NCBI RefSeq assembly: GCF_030651495.1
Contig: NZ_JAUSFI010000052.1
Coordinates: 1-54,301, forward strand
Source of the DNA: Undibacterium sp.
GTDB taxonomy: Bacteria; Pseudomonadota; Gammaproteobacteria; Burkholderiales; Burkholderiaceae_D
DNA length: 54,301 nt
Reading direction: 5' to 3'
Position 1 is the first letter of the stretch. Every line of letters starts with the position of its first letter. Shown piece by piece: positions 15,939 to 25,664 of the stretch. Made by a program: the position numbers and the translations under genes. The notes below the pieces were generated by a model. The model was not told where the DNA came from. It was given only the letters and a program-made list of their open reading frames with translations, and did no database searches.

Positions 15939-18773
15939 TCAGCGCTCCTGCTTTTTCAACAGCGCTATCGAGGCGCCAATGATCACCGGCACGGCCAGCA
16001 GCAAGGGCCAGAAAGCGCTTTGCAAGTCGGAAAAATGCAGCGCCTTGCTGAACACCCCGCGGCTGATGTTGAACATATACGTAGCGGGATAAATCTGGCC
16101 GATCAGGCGGGCGCTGCCTTCCAGTGAAGAAACCGGATTGATCAGGCCGGCAAACTGCACTGCCGGAAGTATCGTGCCGATCATGGCGAAGAACATGGCC
16201 GCGATCTGGCTTCTGGTGATCGTGGATGCCAGCAGACCCATGGCAGTCGAACTCAGGCTAAACAGCAAGGCTGCCAGCGCCAGCGTGCCAAAGCTGCCCG
16301 TGATGGGCACGCCAAATACAGTCACTGCCAACAGGCTCATGAGGACAAAGTTGAGCATGGCCAGCGCCACGTAGGGTATTTGCTTGCCAAGTAAGAACTC
16401 GGTGCGGGTGGTCGGCGTCACGTACAGGTTGATGATGGAGCCCAGCTCTTTCTCGCGCACCACCGCCAGCGCAGTGAGCATGGCGGGCAACATGAGCAGC
16501 AGCAGCGGAATCACCGCCGGCACCATGGCGGGCAGGCTTTTGACATCTGGGTTGTAACGGAAGCGTGTTTCTACGCTGGTCATGCTCGCGAGCTGCATGC
16601 CGGTACGTTCGCGTACCTGCTGCGCAAACCATTGCTGGTGCATGCCCTGCACATAACCGGTCACGGTCTCGGCGCGCTGCGGCATGGCACCGTCGACCCA
16701 GGCGCCAATCTGTACCGGGCTGCCACGCGCCACATCGCGCGCAAAGCCCGGCGGAATCTCAATCGCCAGCGACAGCTCGCCATTGCGCATGCGCCGGTCG
16801 AGTTCTGCGTAATCGGCGATGGGCGGGCGTTCGCTGAAGTAGCGTGAGCCGGCCAGATTGAGCGTGTAGTTTTGGCTCAGCCCGGTCTGGTCGCGGTCCA
16901 GCACGGCGTAGCGCAGGTTCTCCACATCCATGCTGATGCCGTAGCCGATCACAAACATCAGCAGCATCGAACCGAGCAGCGCCAGTGCGCCACGTACCGG
17001 GTCGCGCTGGAGTTCCAGCGTCTCGCGCCACATGTAGCTGTAGACACGGCCCAGACTGCGCTGAAAGCGCTGGGCCAAGCCCAAGCGCGGCGGCGCGCCG
17101 GGAGCAGTAATGGCCTCGCTAGAAACGGGGGGCGGCAGCGTGACATGCGCCCCGGCACCGTCAGCATCCAGCAAGTAGCCGATGAAGGCTTGTTCCAGTG
17201 TGGCTGCGCCGCGCTTGGCCACCAAGGCGGCGGGCGTATCGCTGTCGAGCACGCGCCCGGCATGCATCAGAGAGATGCGGTCGCAGCGCTCGGCCTCGTT
17301 CATGAAGTGGGTCGAAATAAAAATAGTGACCTTGTCGCGCCGCGCCAGTTCTATCATCAGACGCCAGAAATTGTCGCGCGCAATCGGGTCGACGCCGGAG
17401 GTGGGCTCATCGAGGATCAGCAACTCGGGCTTGTGCACCACGGCCACGGCCAGCGACAGGCGCTGGCGTATGCCCAGCGGCAGTTTTTCGGGCAGCACGT
17501 TGACTTCGCCCTGCAAGCCAAAACGCGCTACCATTTCGGCCACACGCGCTTCGACCTCAGCCTCGGGGACATGAAACAGGCGGGCATGCAGCACCAGATT
17601 TTGTTGCACCGTGAGCTCACTATAGAGCGAGAAGGCTTGCGACATGTAGCCCACCCGGCGCCGCGTGACCATATCTTTTGAATCGACCTGCTTGCCGAAC
17701 AGCAAAGCCTCTCCTTCGGTGGCGGGCAGCAGCCCGGTCAGCATCTTCATGGTGGTGGATTTACCGCAGCCGTTTGAACCGAGGAAACCAAAAATCTCCC
17801 CCCGGAGGATACGAAAACTCACATGATCGACTGCCAAAAAGTCGCCAAACCGCATGGTCAGACCTTGCGCCTCAATCGCGACATCGTCCTGTGCGCCCAC
17901 CGCCAGCGGGGGGATTTCCACCGCCCGGTGATTGCGCCGTTTTTCTTCAGGCAGCAAGGCGATGAAGGCCAATTCCAGGGTGCTATTACCGGTACGCGCC
18001 AGCAGTTCAGCCGGTGTGCCGGTAGCCAGCACGCGACCATCATCCATCGCAACGAGCCAGTCAAAGCGCTGTGCCTCATCCATGTAGGCGGTGGCCACAA
18101 TCACGCTCATGCCAGGGCGCTGGCCGCGAATGCCGGCAATCAAGTCCCAGAACTGGGAACGCGCCAGCGGGTCGACACCAGTAGTGGGCTCGTCCAGAAT
18201 CAATAGGTCCGGGTCGTGGATCAGCGCGCAGCACAGGCTGAGTTTTTGCTTCATGCCACCGGAGAGTTTGCCGACCGGCCGGTCCAGAAACGGGTACAAC
18301 CCGGTGGCGTGGGTCAGCAGGTCGATGCGAAGCCGGCGCTCGGCACCGTCGTGACCAAACAGACGCGCAAAGAACTGCAAGTTTTCTTCGACCGACAGCG
18401 TGGGGTAAAGATTTTTACCCAATCCCTGCGGCATGTAGGCAATACGCGGACAGACCACCTCGCGATGCCGGCTGCGGGCGATATCGTCGCCCAGGACCTC
18501 CACCCGGCCGCGCTGCACGGCTCTGGCTCCTGACACCAGCGCCAGCAAGCTCGATTTGCCAACACCGTCGGGGCCGATCAGCCCCACCATGCATCCGGCC
18601 GGCACATCCAGCGTGACGTCATCCAGCGCCAGCATCTTGCCGTATTGCAGAGTCACATTCTGCAGACGCGCAACGGCTGCTGCCATCGGTGGGATTGATT
18701 GTGGCATTGCTTGTGGCATTGTTTGTGGCGCTATTTGCGGCGCGGCTTGCTGCGCTGCTTGCATCAAGGTCAC
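15939..18773 (-). CDS. rbbA: RbbA/YhiH-like fused ABC transporter (two ATPases plus permease)
   Basis: A 944-aa fusion. Two nucleotide-binding domains come first: Walker [10 protein letters not shown] (67-75) with LSGGMKQKL, then GSNGCGKST (about 334-342) with the atypical signature LPLGIRQRL that RbbA proteins share. Both have LDEPT(T/S)GVDP Walker B motifs. Residues about 590-940 are an ABC-2 permease domain. E. coli RbbA is reported as ribosome-associated ATPase, but this operon (outer-membrane channel, HlyD adaptor, second permease) says drug or small-molecule export. The N-terminus has an odd Gln/Pro/Ala repeat ([17 protein letters not shown]). It overlaps the HlyD gene by four bases (ATGA), showing translational coupling. 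Confidence 0.88.
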   Translation of the reverse strand: MTLMQAAQQAAPQIAPQTMPQAMPQSIPPMAAAVARLQNVTLQYGKMLALDDVTLDVPAGCMVGLIGPDGVGKSSLLALVSGARAVQRGRVEVLGDDIARSRHREVVCPRIAYMPQGLGKNLYPTLSVEENLQFFARLFGHDGAERRLRIDLLTHATGLYPFLDRPVGKLSGGMKQKLSLCCALIHDPDLLILDEPTTGVDPLARSQFWDLIAGIRGQRPGMSVIVATAYMDEAQRFDWLVAMDDGRVLATGTPAELLARTGNSTLELAFIALLPEEKRRNHRAVEIPPLAVGAQDDVAIEAQGLTMRFGDFLAVDHVSFRILRGEIFGFLGSNGCGKSTTMKMLTGLLPATEGEALLFGKQVDSKDMVTRRRVGYMSQAFSLYSELTVQQNLVLHARLFHVPEAEVEARVAEMVARFGLQGEVNVLPEKLPLGIRQRLSLAVAVVHKPELLILDEPTSGVDPIARDNFWRLMIELARRDKVTIFISTHFMNEAERCDRISLMHAGRVLDSDTPAALVAKRGAATLEQAFIGYLLDADGAGAHVTLPPPVSSEAITAPGAPPRLGLAQRFQRSLGRVYSYMWRETLELQRDPVRGALALLGSMLLMFVIGYGISMDVENLRYAVLDRDQTGLSQNYTLNLAGSRYFSERPPIADYAELDRRMRNGELSLAIEIPPGFARDVARGSPVQIGAWVDGAMPQRAETVTGYVQGMHQQWFAQQVRERTGMQLASMTSVETRFRYNPDVKSLPAMVPAVIPLLLLMLPAMLTALAVVREKELGSIINLYVTPTTRTEFLLGKQIPYVALAMLNFVLMSLLAVTVFGVPITGSFGTLALAALLFSLSSTAMGLLASTITRSQIAAMFFAMIGTILPAVQFAGLINPVSSLEGSARLIGQIYPATYMFNISRGVFSKALHFSDLQSAFWPLLLAVPVIIGASIALLKKQER

Positions 18774-19840
18774 GGGGCGCTCTTTAGGGTTAAATTCGCC
18801 GGCCAGGCGGTTTGCGGATCAATCTTGACCCATGCCACGCCAGGCAGGCCGGTTTTGACCTGCTGCGCATATTTCAGGAGCAGGTCGCGGTCTATCCGCG
18901 CCTTCACCCGGAACATCAACTTTTGCCGCTCGCTGGCGGTCTCTACGGTCTTGGGCGTGAACTGCGCGGTGCTGGCGACAAACGAGACCTTGGCCGGAAT
19001 CACGAAGCCAGTGGCGGCATCGAGCAGTATGCGTACCTCGCTGCCCAGCGCCACCCTACCCGCCACGGTTTCGGGCAGGAAAAAACTCATGTACACCTCG
19101 GACAGATCGACCAGGTTGAGCACCTTGCCGCCGCCGCCCAGCACTTCGCCGGGTTGCGCCACGCGGTACTGCACACGGCCATCGCGCGGGGCCTTGAGTA
19201 TGCAGTCTTCCAGTTCGACGTCGACGCGAGCCGTAGTGGCGTTTGCGGCAGTGACGCTGGCCTGCGCGCTGCTGACCTGAGTGCGGGCCGCTGCAATGCC
19301 TGCCAGGGCGGCATTGGCTTGTGCCTTGGAGGCAGTGAGGGCCGCCTGCAAGCTTTGTACACGCGCCCGGTCATCGTCCAGTTCCTGGCCGGAAGAGGCA
19401 CCTTCTTTAGTCAAAATTTCGGAGCGCGCCAGCCGGCGCTGCGCGGCATCAAGTTCACTCTCGCGTTGCAATACCAGCGCCAGCAAGGCCTTATGGTCAC
19501 TGTCGCGCAAGGCCACCTGGGCTTCGGCCCCGCTCACGCCCTGCAGCGCCTGCTGCTGGCGGGCGATGGCTTCGTCGCGCTGGGCTTTCAGGGTTTGCAC
19601 CTCCATGCGCGCCAGCGGCTGACCCGCTTTGACGAACTCGCCCTCGGCCACGAGGATATCTTCGACCCGGCCGGCGAGTTTGGTAGCGACGTCGATTTCG
19701 ACCGCCTCAATGCGGCCATTCCCGCTGGCCAGGCCATTGCCTGGACCATCTTTGCGCAGTGAACTCCACGCTATGTAAGCGCCCGCGGCAACCAGCAGCA
19801 GCACCGCGAAGGGAATAATGTGTTTGATGGAAAATTTCAT
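18770..19840 (-). CDS. yhiI: HlyD-family membrane fusion protein (YhiI-like)
   Basis: Periplasmic adaptor of 356 aa that would link the inner-membrane ABC permeases to the outer-membrane channel. One N-terminal membrane helix (about 8-27), the first half of a lipoyl/barrel-sandwich domain ([20 protein letters not shown]), a long alpha-helical hairpin (about 85-215, Ala/Gln/Arg rich), and the second half-motif [20 protein letters not shown]. The middle position in the operon and overlap with rbbA agree with this role. Symbol is by similarity to E. coli YhiI. Confidence 0.87.
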   Translation of the reverse strand: MKFSIKHIIPFAVLLLVAAGAYIAWSSLRKDGPGNGLASGNGRIEAVEIDVATKLAGRVEDILVAEGEFVKAGQPLARMEVQTLKAQRDEAIARQQQALQGVSGAEAQVALRDSDHKALLALVLQRESELDAAQRRLARSEILTKEGASSGQELDDDRARVQSLQAALTASKAQANAALAGIAAARTQVSSAQASVTAANATTARVDVELEDCILKAPRDGRVQYRVAQPGEVLGGGGKVLNLVDLSEVYMSFFLPETVAGRVALGSEVRILLDAATGFVIPAKVSFVASTAQFTPKTVETASERQKLMFRVKARIDRDLLLKYAQQVKTGLPGVAWVKIDPQTAWPANLTLKSAP

Positions 19841-19859
19841 GTTCAGTTCTCTCTTGCCG

Positions 19860-21362
19860 TCAGTCGGCTGGTACGCCGGAACTGCCGGCAGTCATGTGTT
19901 GGGAACCACCGCCCAGCGCGGCATAGAGCGCCACCTGCGCGGCCAATTGTGCGCGCCGGGTCTGCACCAGCTGTTGCTCAACAGTCAGCCGATCGCGCTC
20001 GGCATCCAGTACTTCGAGGTAGCGTACGGCGCCGCTGTCGTAACGCAGCTTGGCCAGCCTGGCCCGTTCGTTCTGCAGCGTCAGGGTGGCGCGCAGCGTA
20101 TTGACTTGCTGGCCCAACCAGCGCTGAGTTGACAGTGCATCGGAGACATCGCGAAACGCCGATTGGATGGCTTGCTCATAACGCACCACCGCCTGTTCTC
20201 GCCGTACCTGGGCCACATCCAGCCCGGCCTGACGACGGCCGCCATCAAAAATCGGCACCGAGATGGTCGGCGCGAAAGTCCAGGCCTGACTGCCAGGCTG
20301 GAACAGTCCATCCAGCTCGGCGCTGGCGGTACCGGCAAAAGCGGTAAGCGCAATGCGCGGAAAAAACGCCGCCCGCGCCGCGCTGACGTTGGCGCGGGCC
20401 GCCTGCAAGCCATGCTCGGCCGCCACAATGTCAGGCCGCTGCACCAGCAGGTCAGAGGGCAGCCCGGGAGCCAACTCTGGCGCCACAACCATGCTGTCTA
20501 AAGGCTGAGAGAATGGGGTCAACTCCACCGGCCCACCCGCCAACAGGGCTAGCGCGTGGGCCTCGACGGCACGCGCCTGCTCCAGTTGCGTCAGCAGCGC
20601 TGTGGCCTGGCGCCACAGCAACTCTACCTGGGTCAATTCCAGCCGGGAGGTGGCACCTAGCTCGACCCGGCGCTGGAAGATGCGTAGCGAGGTGGCGCGA
20701 CTATCGACTGTGCGCCGGGCAAGCTCCAGGCGCTCGTCCAGATCGCGCAAAGCGAGATAACTGTTGGCCACTTGGGCAATCAGGCTGACCGTGGCCGCGC
20801 GGCGCGCCGCATCGGTCGCCAGATAGTTTTGCAGCGCGGCTTCGTTGAGGCTGCTGATGCGGCCCCAGAAATCAAGCTCCCAGCTGCTGAAACCCACGCC
20901 TGACTGGAACTGATTGCCGATCACGGGCTGGCCGCTCACGTTCAGGTCGCCCGGCACAGCGGCCCTGGTTGCCGCCAGACTACCGGCCAGGGTCGGCAGG
21001 CGCTCGGCGCGCTGAATGCCGTAGGCAGCACGAGCCTCCGCCACGCGCAACAAGGCGGCGCGCAAGTCGCGGTTGTGGCTCAAGGCCCGCTCGATCAACT
21101 GGCGCAGGTCAGGGTCGGTAAAATAGTCGCGCCAAGCCAAGCTCGCCGCCACAACGTCAGCAATCGCCGTCTGGGCTACCGTATCTGCCTGCGCCGGATA
21201 GGCATTAGGAACCGGCAGTAACGGTGGGACAAGCGTCTGCTCGGGTACCGCGCAGCCAGCCAGGCACAACCATAACGCAGATGCAGCAAACCAGACGCTC
21301 GCATGTGAAAGGGACTGGGACCGGGGCCGAGCATTGCATTGAAACGAGATGTTTTTTAGCAT
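19860..21362 (-). CDS. NodT-type outer-membrane efflux lipoprotein (TolC-like)
   Basis: Outer-membrane channel of the RND/ABC efflux type, about 500 aa. The lipobox LAGC puts the acylated Cys at 37 when starting at ATG 21362; starting at 21431 would place odd Leu/Tyr residues ahead of the signal peptide. Two OEP domains with the repeated helices DLRAALLRVAEARAAYGIQR and ANVSAARAAFFPRIALTAFA, plus WELDFWGR. First gene of the exporter operon (OMF - yhiI - rbbA - yhhJ), with 19 bases to the HlyD gene. The start has no purine-rich ribosome site, so the exact start is uncertain. Confidence 0.85.
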   Translation of the reverse strand: MLKNISFQCNARPRSQSLSHASVWFAASALWLCLAGCAVPEQTLVPPLLPVPNAYPAQADTVAQTAIADVVAASLAWRDYFTDPDLRQLIERALSHNRDLRAALLRVAEARAAYGIQRAERLPTLAGSLAATRAAVPGDLNVSGQPVIGNQFQSGVGFSSWELDFWGRISSLNEAALQNYLATDAARRAATVSLIAQVANSYLALRDLDERLELARRTVDSRATSLRIFQRRVELGATSRLELTQVELLWRQATALLTQLEQARAVEAHALALLAGGPVELTPFSQPLDSMVVAPELAPGLPSDLLVQRPDIVAAEHGLQAARANVSAARAAFFPRIALTAFAGTASAELDGLFQPGSQAWTFAPTISVPIFDGGRRQAGLDVAQVRREQAVVRYEQAIQSAFRDVSDALSTQRWLGQQVNTLRATLTLQNERARLAKLRYDSGAVRYLEVLDAERDRLTVEQQLVQTRRAQLAAQVALYAALGGGSQHMTAGSSGVPAD

Positions 21363-21471
21363 GGAGGGGAAATGACCTGAACAACTGACCCAATCGGCAA
21401 AATACCGATCCGTAAGTAGCAATAATAGCATGCAAATTCTCTCTATTTTGTGACAACACCGGTCTGTTGAC

Positions 21472-21489
21472 AGCTCAATGGAATGAGCT
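21472..21489. promoter_or_regulatory. Possible operator upstream of exporter operon
   Basis: AGCTCA-ATGGAA-TGAGCT (21472-21489) is a perfect 6+6 inverted repeat about 110 bases before the first gene of the exporter operon. A related half-site TTGAGCG follows at about 21495. TetR-family repressors often bind such sites before efflux genes, but no regulator gene adjoins, so function is a guess. Confidence 0.3.
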
Positions 21490-21564
21490 AAGCTGTTGAG
21501 CGAAATGAATAATTTAAGCGCAATTTAAAGCTGAAGAGATAGCAATTTCAGATTATACGCAGAC

Positions 21565-21631
21565 CCGTCATGCAGTATCCACGCGGCCTGCAGGCCCATA
21601 TCGTGCCAGAAGGCGCATGGGTATTGCGCCT
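21565..21631. repeat. Dispersed palindromic repeat E (REP-like)
   Basis: Left arm CATGCAGTATCCACGCGGCC, the perfect palindrome GGCCTGCAGGCC (21585-21596), then CATATCGTGCCAGAAGGCG and right arm GCGCATGGGTATTGCGCC. Core nearly identical to repeat A and in the same orientation. It is in the divergent gap between the exporter operon and the phosphoesterase gene. Confidence 0.75.
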
Positions 21632-21783
21632 ATCCTTTGCGCCTACCCTTTTCAAGGATCAAATAGACAGGGTGTTTTGTATATGAAAATACAGATCGCA
21701 AGACCATCACACCGATGACATAATTTATCGGCAGAATATCCCGCTTGAGCAAAAAATTCCTTTTCCAGCAACGGAGCAGCGTC

Positions 21784-23187
21784 ATGAACTATCCCCTCAG
21801 CCTTATCCTGCAATCTCTGGCCATCTTCGCCAGCTTGAGTGCGCTGGCCGCCTGCTGTAGCCTCGATCGCCATCCGCCGGTATCGGCTGGCCAGCTGCAG
21901 TCGAGCTGGGTGGTGCTGGGTGAGCAAGGACAGGCGCAGGCACGGGCGATTACTGGCGCGCCGTTTTGCCCTTCCCTGACGCAAGACGGCGTGACACAGC
22001 GCATGAGCGTGCGCGCAGCGGCGGGCACGATGGCGCAACGGACTACCGCCAGCAAGGATGCCGATTCCAAGCCCGCGGCGTTTCCGGTACTCACTTGTGA
22101 GGCGCAGCTGAAAGCCGACGTGCAATCGGCCAGCATAGACGGTGTGGCGTTGCCGCTGCCGAAAGCGAATCCGCAGAAAATCATCGTGATCGGCGATACC
22201 GGCTGCCGTATGAAAAAAGCCGACAATTATTTTCAGGATTGTAACGACAGCGCCAAATGGGCGTTTCAGGAAGTGATTAAAACCGCCGTCCGCTTTCAGC
22301 CTGATCTGGTGATTCATGTCGGCGACTATCATTACCGTGAGAACGCGTGCGCGAACGGCAATGCCAATTGTGCCGGCAGCCCCTGGGGTTATGGCTGGGA
22401 CACCTGGCGCGCCGATTTTTTTGCCCCGGCCGCGCCTTTGCTGGCGGCGGCACCGTGGGTGATGGTGCGCGGCAACCACGAATCCTGCTTACGCGCCGGC
22501 CAGGGCTGGTGGCGTTTTATCGACCCGCGCCCTTTGCTGCCCGGGCGTGATTGCAATCGCGAACAGGACGATAGCGCCGGCGATTACAGCGCACCATACG
22601 CGGTCCCGCTGAGCCGGGTGGCGGGTGAGCAGGCGCAATTAATCGTGTTTGATTCCTCTAAAGTACCGGGTAAGGCAATGGCCAGCAGCGATCCTGCTTA
22701 TCAGATCTATATGGCGCAATTCAAACAGGTCGAACAACTTGCCGCGCCGGCAGAATTTAATATTTTCATCAATCATCACCCGATACTCGGCTTCGCACCG
22801 GCATTCAAGCCAGGCAATGCGGCGTTACAAAACATCCTGCAAGACATTCACGCGAAGCGCCTGTTTCCGCGCAAGGTACAGGCGCTGCTGGCCGGTCATG
22901 TGCATTTGTTTGAGGCAATCACTTTCGCGTCCGATCACCCGACCCAGTTTGTCTCCGGCAACGGCGGCTCATCGCTGGATCAGGCCTTGCCGAGCCAGCG
23001 CCCTGCCGCGGCCACTCCCTTTAGCGCGGCGCAAGTGGCGCAGTTTAGCAACTCGAATGAAGCCGGTTTCATGACGATGGAACGTCTGGATAAAAGCTGG
23101 AAGATGGAAGCCTGGGATCAGCATGGCAAGCGCCTCACCAGCTGTGTCATGCAAGACAAAAAAACCCGTTGCGACGAAATTGAATAA
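21784..23187 (+). CDS. Calcineurin-like metallophosphoesterase lipoprotein
   Basis: A 467-aa exported phosphoesterase. An N-terminal signal ends in the lipobox LAAC (Cys24), so it is probably membrane anchored in the periplasm or outer membrane. All calcineurin motifs are visible: IVIGDTGCR, VIHVGDYHYREN, VMVRGNHESC, FINHHPILGF and LAGHVHLFEA, which supply the two-metal site. Substrate unknown. ATG 21784 has GGAG (21773-21776) 7 bases upstream; the in-frame start at 21745 adds a charged stretch that would spoil the signal. Likely a single-gene unit, convergent with the histidine kinase. Confidence 0.85.
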   Translation: MNYPLSLILQSLAIFASLSALAACCSLDRHPPVSAGQLQSSWVVLGEQGQAQARAITGAPFCPSLTQDGVTQRMSVRAAAGTMAQRTTASKDADSKPAAFPVLTCEAQLKADVQSASIDGVALPLPKANPQKIIVIGDTGCRMKKADNYFQDCNDSAKWAFQEVIKTAVRFQPDLVIHVGDYHYRENACANGNANCAGSPWGYGWDTWRADFFAPAAPLLAAAPWVMVRGNHESCLRAGQGWWRFIDPRPLLPGRDCNREQDDSAGDYSAPYAVPLSRVAGEQAQLIVFDSSKVPGKAMASSDPAYQIYMAQFKQVEQLAAPAEFNIFINHHPILGFAPAFKPGNAALQNILQDIHAKRLFPRKVQALLAGHVHLFEAITFASDHPTQFVSGNGGSSLDQALPSQRPAAATPFSAAQVAQFSNSNEAGFMTMERLDKSWKMEAWDQHGKRLTSCVMQDKKTRCDEIE

Positions 23188-23226
23188 ATCGAATAAATCG
23201 TTTTAAGTTTCAATGCCTAGACCTAG

Positions 23227-23241
23227 ACCGTCACCGACGGT
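23227..23241. terminator. Weak hairpin between convergent genes
   Basis: ACCGTC-ACC-GACGGT is a perfect 6-bp stem with 3-base loop in the gap between the phosphoesterase and the kinase gene. Only TATTTC follows, so it is at best a weak terminator. Confidence 0.3.
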
Positions 23242-23286
23242 ATTTCAGCCGAACAGGCTGCGGATCAGTTACGCGGTTTGGGCTGA

Positions 23287-25473
23287 TTATGCGCTTGGGC
23301 TTGCCGCCATGGCGTAAGCGGGAAACTCCACGTAAAAATGGGTGCCCGCCTGTTCTGTAGCGCCATGGTAATAGCCAATCTCGCCCTGCATTTGTTGCAC
23401 GATTACCTGGCTAATCGCCAGCCCGAGGCCGGTGCCACTCTGGGCCCGCGTGTCAGAAGAGTCCGCCTGTGAAAATTTCTCAAAAATTCTGTCACGAAAA
23501 TTTTCTGGAATGCCACTACCAAGATCAATGACTTCAATTCTGAGTTTATTGTGCGCAACGGGAGGCGCCACTATACGTACCTGTGAGCCTTTAGGGGCAT
23601 ATTTACAGGCATTCGACAACAGATTCGCCATCACTTGCTGGAAGCGTCCGGCATCGACTCTGAGTGCCGCGCCGCTAGTATGGTCTTCCAAAACAATACT
23701 GACACCATGCTGATGCGCAAATGCCTGATTGCTTTCTGCCGCGTTAGTAAGCAGAGCGTGAACCGGCAGAATGTCAAAATGAAAATCGATTTTACCTGCC
23801 TCGATTTTTTGTACATCGAGCAAATCGTTGATCAGGCGGGTCAGGCTCTCGCTGTTTTTATGCGCGATGCTGATAAGGGGTTCCATTTTTTCCGGCAGTT
23901 TACCCAGTGCGCCACCGCTGATTAATCCGAGCACGCCGCGTATCGCGGTTAGCGGGGTACGCAATTCATGGCTGACGGTAGAAATAAATTCGCTTTTGAT
24001 CCGTTCTGTGCGGTAACGCTCGGTGATGTCGCGCACGATGACCAGCAGCTTGCGTTTGCCAGACAAGGTGTATTCACTGATCGACAATTCAGCCGGGAAC
24101 AGGCTACCGTCCTTACGCATGCGCTCATCTTCAAGATTGATGCGGCCGGTCTGGATAAACGCCGGGTGGTTCATCGCTAACTGCAGCAAATCGAGCTTGC
24201 CTGGCGGCACCATCCCTTTTGCATCGCGCCCAATGACATCATCGGCAGCATAGCCATAAATCCTGACTGCGGCGGGATTTATGGCTTCAAACTTGCCTTG
24301 ATCATCGATCATCAAGATGCCATCGGCCGCATTGTTAAAGACGGCTTGCAGACGGTCGGAAGAATCTTGTAATTGATGCTGCTGTTGCGTCAGATTGTCT
24401 AACAGTTTGGCCAGATGACGGTTGCTGATTTCGGCTTGCTGTTTCAGTTCGGTCGTGATTCTCAGGTCTTGTTCGCGCCGTTTGATTAAATTGATCAGTA
24501 CATTAAACGCCACCATCACGGCAAGAATACTGGCCACCGCTATTGATCCCGTGATCAGACTGGCTTTACGCCATTGCTCCAGATATAAGTTCTCTGATAT
24601 GGTGAAATTAATAATTAAAGGGTATTTGTCCAGCACTTGTACTGCGGCGATGCGAGATTCTTTTTTACCGCCGCTTGACAGGCGTTCGATGCTGGAAATT
24701 AACACGCCCGATTTTTTCTTTTGCTCATGCACCATAAAAAATGTGCTGCCGGTCAGGTTCTTTTTCCCCATCAGATTGTCTTGCTCTGGCCAGCGCGCCA
24801 GAATAGTAAAATCATCTCTCAATAAGGTAATCGAGGTGCGTTCGGCGTCGCTAATTTTTTCATAAAAACGCGCCAGAAAATCCGGTGAAATACCAAGTGC
24901 GACGACACCGATGAATTCACCATCGCTACCAGTCAAGCGTTTGGTAATATAAAAAGTCCATTTTCCAGTCACTTTGTTACGTACCGACGTGCTGACAAAT
25001 ACCCCTGCTCCCGGATTGTTTTTATGCATCTGGAAATAGTCACGTTCTACAAAATTGACGAGGGGTGCAGGAAAACTTCTGGTGGAGCTGATCATGTAAC
25101 CCTGATTGTCGATCACCGACAAAACCTCGATTTGCGGCGAGGCATTCAGTTTGTCTTTGAGTAACTGGTGGAATTCTAGCGTGGTGAGTTTTTCGCGTAA
25201 AAAATGGGCATCAACGCTCCAGCGATCTTGAATGCGCTCGACAATGCTATCGAGCGCAAGGTAGGCAGAACTCATTTGATTTGAGGTATTCTCGGTGAGT
25301 ATCAACGAGCTGACCTCCGCTTGTTTTTTCCATTTGGCGATTTCGCTCGTACGCCCACTCCAGATCGATATCGCCGTGCTGATCAGGATAATGCATACCA
25401 GAACCGCGCAAAATAGCATCGCAAGACGGCTGGTTTGCAATGTAGTGTTATTGGACGGTGGGGTTTGGTTCAT
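23287..25473 (-). CDS. Membrane sensor histidine kinase (Cache-PAS-HisKA-HATPase)
   Basis: A 728-aa sensor. Two membrane helices (about 17-38 and 305-332) frame a periplasmic Cache-like domain (45-300) with FVERDYFQMHKNN and VVALGISPDF. A coiled coil (333-372), a PAS domain (about 373-490) and the kinase core follow: phosphoacceptor His502 in STVSHELRTP, N box LLSNACKYAP, and glycine boxes DLGSGIPEN and GTGLGLAIS. Cache domains usually bind small organic ligands outside the cell. No response regulator is adjacent, so the partner is unknown. The kinase core is closely related to that of the kinase at 30053-32413 (ERIKSEFISTVSHELRTP in both), which suggests paralogues. Confidence 0.88.
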   Translation of the reverse strand: MNQTPPSNNTTLQTSRLAMLFCAVLVCIILISTAISIWSGRTSEIAKWKKQAEVSSLILTENTSNQMSSAYLALDSIVERIQDRWSVDAHFLREKLTTLEFHQLLKDKLNASPQIEVLSVIDNQGYMISSTRSFPAPLVNFVERDYFQMHKNNPGAGVFVSTSVRNKVTGKWTFYITKRLTGSDGEFIGVVALGISPDFLARFYEKISDAERTSITLLRDDFTILARWPEQDNLMGKKNLTGSTFFMVHEQKKKSGVLISSIERLSSGGKKESRIAAVQVLDKYPLIINFTISENLYLEQWRKASLITGSIAVASILAVMVAFNVLINLIKRREQDLRITTELKQQAEISNRHLAKLLDNLTQQQHQLQDSSDRLQAVFNNAADGILMIDDQGKFEAINPAAVRIYGYAADDVIGRDAKGMVPPGKLDLLQLAMNHPAFIQTGRINLEDERMRKDGSLFPAELSISEYTLSGKRKLLVIVRDITERYRTERIKSEFISTVSHELRTPLTAIRGVLGLISGGALGKLPEKMEPLISIAHKNSESLTRLINDLLDVQKIEAGKIDFHFDILPVHALLTNAAESNQAFAHQHGVSIVLEDHTSGAALRVDAGRFQQVMANLLSNACKYAPKGSQVRIVAPPVAHNKLRIEVIDLGSGIPENFRDRIFEKFSQADSSDTRAQSGTGLGLAISQVIVQQMQGEIGYYHGATEQAGTHFYVEFPAYAMAASPSA

Positions 25474-25664
25474 GGGTAATTACGGCACTTCGCCATGCAA
25501 GAGGAGACTGCTATCCTACACTGTTAGGCCCTGCTTGTTACTCTCACAGGGTGAATTTTTCATCAAAACAGCATCCGTCTTTGCGCAGGCTCAGACAGAT
25601 AATTAGTCAATTTTGTCATTTCGTGAAATGATCAGAAATACCTCATTAAAAAAGAGACCCCCCC

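Noticed and set aside
16872..17681. A 269-codon plus-strand frame opposite the RbbA-like gene
   Set aside because: Antisense to conserved ABC ATPase motifs and of unlikely composition; treated as a shadow of rbbA.
18812..19762. A 316-codon plus-strand frame opposite the HlyD-like gene
   Set aside because: Lies wholly antisense to the adaptor gene, with no recognisable domain or ribosome site.
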